Shown: positions 1-7,119 of the stretch, piece by piece
Numbering within the stretch: the first letter of the stretch is position 1
How the letters are laid out: every line of letters starts with the position of its first letter
Assembly (NCBI GenBank): GCA_013314795.1
Contig: JABUEZ010000005.1
Coordinates: 1-19,873 of the forward strand
Reading direction: 5' to 3'
Source of the DNA: Candidatus Profundicultor aquiphilus
GTDB taxonomy: Bacteria > Atribacterota > Atribacteria > Atribacterales > Caldatribacteriaceae
Length of the DNA: 19,873 nt
Program-made: the position numbers and the translations under genes
Notes under the pieces: model-generated
Databases searched by the model: none
What the model saw: only the letters and a program-made list of their open reading frames with translations
Told to the model about the DNA's origin: nothing

Positions 1-520
1 CCAAAGAAGTCTCAGGTAACCGCTGATTCTCCTGCCGTAATCGAGTTTCGTTTTTTTGTCTCCAAAAGTTATTGCGAGTTTCGTTTCCCTGCTCAAAAAC
101 ACCTTAGCAAGGACTATTTCATGTTTTATACAGCGGTCTTTTTGGTAGTTGTTCCAGCCATGTTTTCTTCTTTGTTGCTGCAGAGTTTTGAATGGAGCTC
201 AAGCCGTGAAAACTCGGCGGTTTCGGTTAAAGGTTGTTTCAATAGTGAACAAAAAGAGTTGCGGGAATGATTTTCGAAAGGGTGTGGAAGTAAAGGTTAT
301 TAAATTCCATGGTAGAGCAATTATCCGGTCCAGGTGGGCTGGAATACTCTCCTGTGGCCTCTTGAAAGTCTATGACCCTGAAGTATACTTTTGGTAAGAG
401 AAGAACAAGGAAGCAATGGGCAATCTTTGGGAAAGCCAATGGCAGACTTCTTTGAGGTCCATTGTTTTGCCGAGGGGAAAAATTTCTTTGACATCGCTTT
501 TTGGGTATTAACAGAGGGGG
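1..520. other. Non-coding leader region upstream of the helicase cassette
   Basis: I see no convincing gene in this stretch. Short reading frames exist (for example 149-397 and 391-612 on the plus strand), but they lack a proper ribosome binding site and have no recognisable family pattern. A perfect 12-nt direct repeat, CGAGTTTCGTTT, occurs at 42-53 and 75-86, 33 nt apart, near the left edge; its role is unknown. A candidate promoter lies at 362-389. The region may be the downstream flank of an upstream gene plus the leader of the helicase gene. Confidence 0.5.
362..389 (+). promoter_or_regulatory. Candidate sigma-70-type promoter for the helicase cassette
   Basis: TTGAAA (362-367) is followed after 16 nt by TATACT (384-389), a good match to the -35 and -10 consensus. 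Transcription would start near 396 and give a leader of about 130 nt before the helicase start. A closer TTGACA at 488-493 has no correctly spaced -10 box before the gene. Confidence 0.4.
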
Positions 521-526
521 ATGGGC

Positions 527-3500
527 ATGAGCAAAAGATTCCCATGGGTAACGAAGCGGGAAAGGACGTCATTTTTACCTCGTTCGTTGCGAGCTCGAAC
601 GTTATTTGCTGATTACCAGGTTCAGTTTTACGAAACGGTTGCAGTTCCTGAAGTTCTTCTTGAGCAGATTGTCCTCGATGACATCGATAGGGATGCGCTT
701 CGCGCTTTTGCGCAGTGGCGGATGGACTTTCCCATTGAATCTCCCAGGCATTTTCTGAGCGAACAGGATCTGCAAATTCTTTCGGTGATGGAAAAAATCC
801 TTCTTCGGGGGCGATTCACGCTGCTTTCGCCAGCTCTTGAGGAGGAAGTCTCGGCATTGTTTCCTCTGGCAAAGCAGAGTAACCTTCTGGATGCCCTTTT
901 ACGGCTTTCTCGGTGGGTACCACGGGTAGGGATGGTTGAACAATTCTGGTTTGATAGTGAGGAGGAACGGATTTTTTACTGGGAAATTCTCCCTCAGTAT
1001 CTTGGGGAACATTTCCAGCACTGGGTTATTCCCCAGGTAGAAATCTTGAGTCTTCTTCCGCCCAACGCCGATACCGCGGATTTCGTTGGCCAACGGGTTG
1101 ACTTTGTCATTATGCGGCCGGGGAAAGCAGGCATTGTAGTGGAAATCGATGGTTTGCAGCATGAAGGTCATTTTGTCGATCGAGAACGCGATGACGCTCT
1201 GAAACTCTGGGATTATTCCGTGGTGCGCATTCCTGCTGAAGAAATCCGGCAGCGATCAGGGAGGATGCTCGTTTACCTTCAGGGTTTACTCTCGGATAGT
1301 GATACCACTTTGGTGCAACCGGAAAAGACGCTCCGTTACCTTTTGGCTTTCAAGGTTGCTCATCAGATGGCAGTTGCCCTTCTCCAGGCGCTTCGCTTTG
1401 GTTTTCTTGATTTTGGGAATCCATCTTCCTGGCAAATCGCTACTGATCTCCATCGATTGGGCTTTTTTGAGAGCGAAGAAGCATTGCGTCTTACACAGGG
1501 AGTTGTTCGTGATTTTCTGGAACTTCTTCGTAACGTGAGTCGTCTCTATGGACGACCTATTCAGCCGGGTGAACCGGAAATAGTGATGTCGCCATCAAAG
1601 GAAGCAATCCATTTTTCCTTTGCCCACACCCTTGGGGATAATGCAACGACCTTTTTCATTCAGAATATCTACGTTTCTTTTCCCATTGCCCATCCGGCGT
1701 TGCCGGCAAGCGCTTTGTATTCCTTCCAACTGACCCCCGAAAGAAGTGATCTGGAGTACTTTCTCCGCTATATTTTTCGTAAACCGTCGTTTCGAGAGGG
1801 ACAATATGAGGGGATTGTGCGTCTTCTCCAGGGGAAAGACGTGCTTTTACTTTTGCCCACCGGAGCCGGGAAGTCGATGGTCTATCAACTGGCTTCGTTT
1901 CTCTTGCCTGGTATGACTCTGGTCATTGACCCCCTCATTGCCCTGATGGAAGATCAAATTGACAACCTGTCTTTGGCCGGCGTGGATCGATGCATCGCTG
2001 TCACGAGCCAGATTGAAAATCCTGAAGATCGGCAACAGGTACTGAATCTTGTTGGTCAAGGGGAGTATCTCTTTGTTTTTGTGGCACCAGAACGTTTCCA
2101 GACGGTGGAATTTCGCGAAGCACTGCGGACTCTAACTGTACACACACCGGTGGCCATGATCGTGGTGGATGAAGCGCACTGTGTTTCCGAATGGGGGCAT
2201 GATTTTCGGGTAGCTTACCTCAATATTGGACGGACGAGTCGGGAGTACTGTCAGTGGAAGGGACATATCCCCCCACTTGTGGCCCTGACCGGAACCGCGT
2301 CTCGAGCAGTACTCAAAGATATTCAACGGGAACTCCAGATTACGAGCCTGGAGGCAGTTATTACTCCGAAGACTTTTGATCGTGCAGAGCTTCGCTTTCA
2401 GGTGTTTCATACTCGTTCCAGCGAGAAAATGGCCATTTTACAGGGATATCTGGGGAAGACACTTCCGGACCTTTTTGGCTTGACCCCCACCAGCTTCTAC
2501 GAGGCTCGAGGGCGAGAAACCTGTGCCGGACTCGTTTTCTGCCCTCACGTTGGTGGACCACTCGGTGTGGAGCAGGTGGGTTCTTTTATTCGAAAAAACC
2601 TTAGCATAGCGCTCGATGTCTATAGTGGGAAAGAACCCAAGGGGATAGAGTGGAATAAGTGGCTCGCCCATAAAAGGCGGGTCACAAGAGCCTTCAAGCG
2701 TAACCGTTTGCCCCTTTTGGTCTGTACCAAGGCATTTGGAATGGGAATCGATAAGCCCAACATCCGTTACACGGTTCATCTCGGGGTGCCTGCTTCCATT
2801 GAGGCATTTTATCAGGAAGCTGGACGTGCAGGGCGAGATCGAAAAACTGCTCACTGCAGTATCATTGTTTCCATCGATGACATGCGGCGGGCCGAAAAAC
2901 TTCTCAGCCCCAGCACAAGTGTGGAAACGATTGAAGAAGTTATTAAAGAAACCAAGTGGGAAGACAACGATGATGTGACTCGGATTCTTTATTTCCATAT
3001 CAATTCCTTTCGAGGCATTGAGGAAGAACGGCAGAATGTGGAGATGGTTCTCGAGCAAATTCCCGATCTTGAGCATTCTGGTTCCTGGATTGTGTCCTTT
3101 CCAGAAGGGCTACAAGCTTCGCCGACAAACGAAAGCGATCGAGATAATCGAGAAACTTTGGAAAAGGCCATTTACCGCCTTCTTTTAATCGGGGTTTTTT
3201 CTGACTACACCATTAACTACGCCACCAGGGAATTCACCGTGCACGTTACTGGGGCCGCCAGAGAGGAAATCATCGAAGCTTATGGGAAGTATGTGGCCAG
3301 TTATCTTTCCAGCCGCCGGAGGGTGGAAATGGAAAAGGTGGCGCGGTTTTTGTCTCTGCCGTATCGGGATTTTGTCCTGAAGGTGGTGGAAGTATGTCTT
3401 CATTTTCTCTACGACGTGATTGAAAAAGGGCGCCGGCGAGCATTCTACGAAATGCTTCTGGCCTGTCGGGATGCCCAAAGTGATAATGACTTCAGACAAC

Positions 3501-4042
3501 GAATTCTTCGCTATCTTGAAACTACCGGATACTCCGAAGCCCTGGATGGGCTGATCCGGGATGAGCAGGGCGGAATCATTCAGTCCATGGATATCTTTGA
3601 CGCTCTCAATTCCCTGCAGGAAATGGCCGAACTCCGGGGGCAGGTTTCCCGGTATCTGGAGAGTTACCCCGACCATCCGGCACTTCTCATGCTTCGAGCA
3701 CTCACCGAGGCTTTTCTGGCTGATGGGCGGGGTGAGATCGCTCGGCAGAACTTCGGTGCAGCACTCGTTTCGGCGCGGAAAAACTATGGTGTTGGAGAGG
3801 ATCTGGTTGTTGATTACGCTATCTGGGCTATCTCTCGAACTTTGCAAAAAGGAGATTCCCAGGCCCATGCTCAGGCTCAGGTGTTTCTGAGCGACCTGGC
3901 TCAACTTGCCGATCGGAAAGAGTTACGGATGTTTTTGCAGAAATTACCGTTCCGGCTTACCGGTGAGGTGGCCTGGATACTCATTGATCGTCTTGTTAAG
4001 CGGTGTCGGCAATTTCTTACCCCCACCATGGAAATCTCATAA
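527..4042 (+). CDS. RecQ-family DNA helicase with N-terminal DUF559/PD-(D/E)XK-like nuclease domain
   Basis: This is a predicted ATP-dependent DNA helicase of about 1171 residues, roughly twice the length of a normal RecQ. From the 527 start, residues about 190-245 carry a VDFVI strand, then VVEIDGLQHEG, then a spaced RD and VVRIPAEEI. This is the pattern of DUF559/Vsr-like nucleases, with D192, E206 and D208 as candidate metal ligands. The helicase core follows: Walker A PTGAGKS (444-450), DEAH box (548-551), TGTAS (588-592), GMGIDKPNIR (738-747) and the QEAGRAGRD arginine-finger motif (763-771). A winged-helix-like stretch sits at about 875-910 and a helical, TPR-like tail at about 1020-1130. 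The RecQ zinc-binding cysteine cluster is absent. GAGGGGG (514-520) abuts an ATG at 521 but is 6 nt from the ATG at 527, so I prefer 527. The next gene follows after 12 nt. Helicase assignment is firm; the nuclease is likely; the biological role (defence, repair or recombination) is inferred. Confidence 0.88.
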   Translation: MSKRFPWVTKRERTSFLPRSLRARTLFADYQVQFYETVAVPEVLLEQIVLDDIDRDALRAFAQWRMDFPIESPRHFLSEQDLQILSVMEKILLRGRFTLLSPALEEEVSALFPLAKQSNLLDALLRLSRWVPRVGMVEQFWFDSEEERIFYWEILPQYLGEHFQHWVIPQVEILSLLPPNADTADFVGQRVDFVIMRPGKAGIVVEIDGLQHEGHFVDRERDDALKLWDYSVVRIPAEEIRQRSGRMLVYLQGLLSDSDTTLVQPEKTLRYLLAFKVAHQMAVALLQALRFGFLDFGNPSSWQIATDLHRLGFFESEEALRLTQGVVRDFLELLRNVSRLYGRPIQPGEPEIVMSPSKEAIHFSFAHTLGDNATTFFIQNIYVSFPIAHPALPASALYSFQLTPERSDLEYFLRYIFRKPSFREGQYEGIVRLLQGKDVLLLLPTGAGKSMVYQLASFLLPGMTLVIDPLIALMEDQIDNLSLAGVDRCIAVTSQIENPEDRQQVLNLVGQGEYLFVFVAPERFQTVEFREALRTLTVHTPVAMIVVDEAHCVSEWGHDFRVAYLNIGRTSREYCQWKGHIPPLVALTGTASRAVLKDIQRELQITSLEAVITPKTFDRAELRFQVFHTRSSEKMAILQGYLGKTLPDLFGLTPTSFYEARGRETCAGLVFCPHVGGPLGVEQVGSFIRKNLSIALDVYSGKEPKGIEWNKWLAHKRRVTRAFKRNRLPLLVCTKAFGMGIDKPNIRYTVHLGVPASIEAFYQEAGRAGRDRKTAHCSIIVSIDDMRRAEKLLSPSTSVETIEEVIKETKWEDNDDVTRILYFHINSFRGIEEERQNVEMVLEQIPDLEHSGSWIVSFPEGLQASPTNESDRDNRETLEKAIYRLLLIGVFSDYTINYATREFTVHVTGAAREEIIEAYGKYVASYLSSRRRVEMEKVARFLSLPYRDFVLKVVEVCLHFLYDVIEKGRRRAFYEMLLACRDAQSDNDFRQRILRYLETTGYSEALDGLIRDEQGGIIQSMDIFDALNSLQEMAELRGQVSRYLESYPDHPALLMLRALTEAFLADGRGEIARQNFGAALVSARKNYGVGEDLVVDYAIWAISRTLQKGDSQAHAQAQVFLSDLAQLADRKELRMFLQKLPFRLTGEVAWILIDRLVKRCRQFLTPTMEIS

Positions 4043-4054
4043 GGAGGTGTACCA

Positions 4055-4711
4055 ATGGAAGAGGAAGCACAAAAATTTCTGGAAGCCGAAGAACGTGCTA
4101 CCCAGCTTGTTGAACTTTTGGAGAAACTCTATGAAGAGGTCGATTCATATCGGTCAGCCAAAGAGGAACTCAATCGAGTTCGGGAGGAGCTTGTAGATCT
4201 TATTGGAACTTTGAAAGGTGTTATCGTCGGTAATCAAGAGATAGCCAGGATCCTCGTTGGGATTAACGCTCAGGATATCATTCAAAAACTCATTGCTCTG
4301 GAGGATCGTTTTCAGGAAAACGCTCAGAAGTTTTCTACCCTGGAAGATGGTTTACAGGGAATGATGCAGACTTTGACGGCACTGGATAATCGACTGCACG
4401 AATTCCGCACCACCCAGGAGCGACAAAGCGACGGCACGCTTCAATCCCTTTCCACGCTTCAGGAAACGCTTTCTGAAGCACGGAACACCATAACTGACAT
4501 TTTCCCAAAGATAGGCGAAATCAATGAGGCAGTGCGTCAGCATTCACCTCGCTTGGAACGGATTGAACGGGTGGAGCGAATCTGCACAGGCCTTACCACT
4601 GCTTTGGGGAAAATCAGCGAGGGTTTAAGTCAAGTTCAGAGATTGGTTCTCATCACTGCCGGCTTGGGTTTTCTGGCCGTCATTTTGAGTTTCGTCGCCA
4701 TTTTCCGTTAA
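4055..4711 (+). CDS. Coiled-coil protein with C-terminal membrane anchor
   Basis: This protein of 218 residues has no family I can name. Residues 1-190 are almost entirely heptad-like helix, rich in Glu, Gln, Leu and Arg, with repeated LEDRFQ, LEDGLQ and LDNRLH units at about 82-117 that suggest a long coiled coil. Residues 197-217 form one hydrophobic transmembrane segment, followed only by Arg at the C terminus, so it is a tail-anchored topology with the coiled coil probably in the cytoplasm. AAGGAGG (4041-4047) lies 7 nt before the ATG and 12 nt separate it from the helicase stop, so the two are almost certainly co-transcribed. It may tether or oligomerise the helicase-nuclease at the membrane, or act as the effector of a defence pair. 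That role is inference from context. Laminin-like or methyl-accepting-type coiled coils would give similar weak matches. Confidence 0.8.
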   Translation: MEEEAQKFLEAEERATQLVELLEKLYEEVDSYRSAKEELNRVREELVDLIGTLKGVIVGNQEIARILVGINAQDIIQKLIALEDRFQENAQKFSTLEDGLQGMMQTLTALDNRLHEFRTTQERQSDGTLQSLSTLQETLSEARNTITDIFPKIGEINEAVRQHSPRLERIERVERICTGLTTALGKISEGLSQVQRLVLITAGLGFLAVILSFVAIFR

Positions 4712-4758
4712 GAAGCTAACGAGCTTTTACAGGGGTTTTTACTGTTTTCTTTTGGATT

Positions 4759-4788
4759 CTCCACAAGGCGATGCGCCTTTTGTCGGAG
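4759..4788 (+). terminator. Stem-loop downstream of the helicase cassette, possible terminator
   Basis: AAGGCG (4765-4770) pairs with CGCCTT (4774-4779) around an ATG loop. AC/GT and CTCC/GGAG extend the stem with small bulges (4759-4788). The downstream sequence is T-rich but has no uninterrupted U tract, so termination efficiency is uncertain. A weaker 5-bp hairpin, AAGCT/AGCTT, lies at 4713-4726 just after the stop codon. Together they plausibly end the two-gene transcript. Confidence 0.4.
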
Positions 4789-4899
4789 GAGTTTCTGTAT
4801 TTCTTTCCTTTTGCTAAGCAACGTTCAGTTCGCTTCCCGTTTTTCGCTTTTTGGAGTGAATACAGTGTAGGGGAAAGGTAGTCTGTAAAAATCCTCGCT

Positions 4900-5764
4900 T
4901 TTGCATGAAATCCTGCAACGCGTTGCGTGAGCCCGTCATTTTCTCGATGTGGATCTTATCTTTGTGGTATCCTCAAGAACTGCCTGCGGGAGCTCATTGC
5001 CTCTTTTCCGGTCAAAGATAATAAGGAGTATCCAGATTCTCCACGGGTATCGGGTGCACCATAACATTGTCCGAGGACTGACCAAGGGCGGAATTCGTTA
5101 TCACCCCGAAGTGGATTTTGATGAAGTGCGGGATTTGGCCATGCTTACGACCTTTAAGTGTGCAGTGGTACATATCCCTTTCGATGGTTACCGGGAAAAC
5201 TCCCTCATCGTGGGTGGCTGTTTGCAGGGAAAGGTAGAGGCCACCGGACATGGAGTGTCTATGGTATCCAGTTTTTGGCCGAGTGAATGGAAATGTCCCT
5301 TGTTAGTGCCCGGGTGGTGTACAGGAATTTGGCAAGGTGGGCTGTCTGGTGGCGAAGATTTCTCAAGAGGAATGGGGATGCAAAATCGTGGGTGTGGCCA
5401 ATGTGGGCGGAGGAGTGGTGAATGCAGAGGGGCTCAAGGTACGGAAACTTAAAAGGTATGGGCAAAAGGAAAAAATCGTGGCTGGGTTCTCTGGAGGAGA
5501 TTCAATCCGGCGAGCGGACATCTTTCAGGTTTCCTGCGATATTTTTGTGCCGGCGGTTCTGGAGAACCAGATCGATGAACGTACCGCTTTGCAACTTCGT
5601 TGTCGAGTGGAAGTGAGTTTGTATCTTCGGATGTTCATGCGGAATGGGTTTGAGGATTGTCTCCATCTGGCCCAAGAGTATGGTGTATCCTGGTGGGAAG
5701 CAGTTTTTCTTTGATGGTTTCTCGCGTAGTCAAAACGACGAGAGTGCAGGAAACTTATCCTTGA
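4900..5764 (+). pseudogene. gdhA: Degenerate glutamate dehydrogenase (Glu/Leu/Phe/Val dehydrogenase family) gene
   Basis: Pieces of a glutamate dehydrogenase can be read in order but in different frames. Frame 1 from 4969 gives ILKNCLRELIASFPVK. Frame 2 from 5030 gives ILHGYRVHHN, then TKGGIRYHPEVDFDEVRDLA and VEATGHGV. Frame 3 from 5319 gives VQEFGKVG, which corresponds to the VQGFGNVG nucleotide-binding motif with one Gly changed to Glu, then EEWGCKIVGVA and CDIFVPAVLENQI, then FEDCLHLAQEYGVS. Frame 2 from 5717 gives the C-terminal SRVVKTTRVQETY before a TGA at 5762-5764. An intact gene is about 1.25 kb; this remnant is about 0.87 kb. The segment with the catalytic lysine (PFGGxKGG) is missing, as are roughly 90-100 residues around 5610. 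The exact 5' end is unclear, since a GTG at 4856 could have been the original start. It cannot make an active enzyme. It lies between the helicase cassette and the ROK-led operon, on the same strand. Confidence 0.85.
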
Positions 5765-5787
5765 TGTTAAATTTTTTTCTTTTTGAA

Positions 5788-5803
5788 GTTCTTTTGAAGG
5801 AAC
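5788..5803 (+). promoter_or_regulatory. Imperfect 16-bp palindrome, candidate operator
   Basis: GTTCTTTTGAAGGAAC reads as an imperfect inverted repeat (12 of 16 positions symmetric). It overlaps a direct repeat of TTTTGAAG (5781-5788 and 5792-5799). It sits about 35 nt upstream of the -35 box of the ROK gene promoter, where an autoregulatory ROK protein could bind. The assignment is tentative because the region is A+T-rich and chance symmetry is common. Confidence 0.22.
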
Positions 5804-5838
5804 AGATAATAATTTTTTAATCTGTTTGGGAAAAATTC

Positions 5839-5867
5839 TTGACTTTCTGAAAGCAATTTTTTAACAT
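5839..5867 (+). promoter_or_regulatory. Promoter of the ROK-led operon
   Basis: TTGACT (5839-5844) is followed after 17 nt by TAACAT (5862-5867); TTAACA one base earlier gives a 16-nt spacer. Transcription would begin near 5874, leaving a leader of about 20 nt before the GTG start at 5896. A start at 5881 would leave almost no leader, which supports the choice of 5896. This is the only good promoter I see for the whole cluster to 15089. Confidence 0.5.
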
Positions 5868-5895
5868 CTTTAAAAGCCCCGTGGAGGGTTGCTGG

Positions 5896-7098
5896 GTGCG
5901 AAAACGAAGTGGAACGCAAAAAGCCCAGAAGAGCTCGCCTCGATCAATGGTGGTTTTGCATCTCCTCCGGGAGAATGGTCCAATGTCCCGCAAGGAACTG
6001 GCACAGCTGGCTGGAGTAAGTCTTCCTACCCTTGGGAAGTACCTGCAGAGTTTCCGTGAAAAAGGATGGATTGCCGAGGTCACTCAGGGTGTCCGGGGTG
6101 CTCATGGTAGGCGTTTTTTCGGTTTGAACCCTCAGTTTGGTCCGGCTCTGGGCGTGGAAATCGGAGGGAAAACACTTCGTTGGGTGGTGGCTGACCTTCA
6201 GGGAAACATCCTTGCTTTTGGGAATGAGGACGTGGCTCGAGAGAAAGCCCTTGATGTTCTGGAAGCGTGTGTCAAAGGTGTCAGTGCTCAATGGACCTTG
6301 AAGGCCGTGGGTATCGCCAGTTCAGGTATTGTGGAAGCCAGACGGGGTTTTTCCATTCGTTCTCCCCATCGGAATGATCTGGATAATGTGCCCCTTCGGG
6401 AACTCTACGAGCAAAAGTTCGGATTTCCCATCTATGTGGATGATGTGAGTCGCAGTGCTGCCTTTGCCGAATGGCATCGGGGAGTTCTACGGGGGGAACG
6501 GAGTTTTGTTTATCTTTTTCTGGATGAGGGAATTGGGTTTTCCTGGGCTGCGGATGGATCTCTGTATTATGGACCGGTGGGTATTTCTGGGGAAATCGGC
6601 CATTGTGTGGTGGAGGAAAACGGACACCTTTGCGGCTGTGGGAATCGCGGGTGTCTGGAAACTCTGGCATCGACTGAGGCCATCGTGCAGAGAGCCACTC
6701 AAGCTCTGCAGATGGGGGTTGTTTCTTCGTTGCGGGGTAAAGAACTTTCCATCGCGTCCATCGTAGAGGAAGCTCGGCGGGGAGATAAGCTCTGCTATAG
6801 TCTCATCACCGAAGCAGGGGAGTACATTGGCAAAGCGATGGCTCAACTCCTTAATATTCTCGGTATTCCTCTCTTTGTTCTGGGTGGAGAACTCCGCCAG
6901 GCTGAACAATTGATTGTGGAACCGATCACTCGCATGGTTCGGGCCAATGCTCTGGTTTCCCTTACGGCTTTTCTTGACGTTCGGGTGGCGGTACTCGATG
7001 AACGTGCTGGGGCGCTGGGTGTGGCCATGCAGGCGCTACGGGAAGTTCTGGAACAGGTGGTAGAGGGGGAAATGATGGAAAAAGCCGGGAACGACTGA
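5896..7098 (+). CDS. ROK-family transcriptional regulator (NagC/XylR type)
   Basis: This is a 400-residue sugar-responsive DNA-binding protein. Residues about 14-62 form a winged helix-turn-helix (HLLRENGPMSRKELAQLAG followed by SLPTLGKYL). The rest is a ROK sugar-kinase-like fold, beginning at GVEIGG, where Glu replaces the usual Asp of the kinase phosphate motif. The ROK zinc signature is intact: GEIGHC with H236, then CGCGNRGCLE with C246, C248 and C253. YVDDVSRSAAFAE occupies the place of the kinase catalytic-Asp motif. The GTG at 5896 is chosen because GGAGGG (5883-5888) lies 7 nt upstream; a GTG at 5881 would start before that site. The next gene begins 21 nt downstream. It probably represses or activates the operon that follows and its own promoter in response to a sugar-like ligand, but the ligand is not readable from sequence. 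Confidence 0.9.
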   Translation: MRKRSGTQKAQKSSPRSMVVLHLLRENGPMSRKELAQLAGVSLPTLGKYLQSFREKGWIAEVTQGVRGAHGRRFFGLNPQFGPALGVEIGGKTLRWVVADLQGNILAFGNEDVAREKALDVLEACVKGVSAQWTLKAVGIASSGIVEARRGFSIRSPHRNDLDNVPLRELYEQKFGFPIYVDDVSRSAAFAEWHRGVLRGERSFVYLFLDEGIGFSWAADGSLYYGPVGISGEIGHCVVEENGHLCGCGNRGCLETLASTEAIVQRATQALQMGVVSSLRGKELSIASIVEEARRGDKLCYSLITEAGEYIGKAMAQLLNILGIPLFVLGGELRQAEQLIVEPITRMVRANALVSLTAFLDVRVAVLDERAGALGVAMQALREVLEQVVEGEMMEKAGND

Positions 7099-7119
7099 AC
7101 CAAAAGGGAGGCGATACAG

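Noticed and set aside
42..86. Two copies of CGAGTTTCGTTT considered as a CRISPR or mobile-element repeat
   Set aside because: Only two short copies with a 33-nt offset, no further units and no cas or transposase gene nearby.
149..612. Short plus-strand reading frames at 149-397 and 391-612
   Set aside because: No ribosome binding site at a useful distance, no recognisable motif, and the second overlaps the well-supported helicase gene.
2438..3904. Long minus-strand frames (212 and 239 codons) opposite the helicase gene
   Set aside because: They mirror codon bias of the helicase frame, lack ribosome binding sites and show no domain pattern.
4969..5764. The glutamate dehydrogenase blocks considered as two or three small functional genes
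   Set aside because: The blocks join in family order across frames with the catalytic-lysine segment missing, which fits decay of one gene rather than separate genes.
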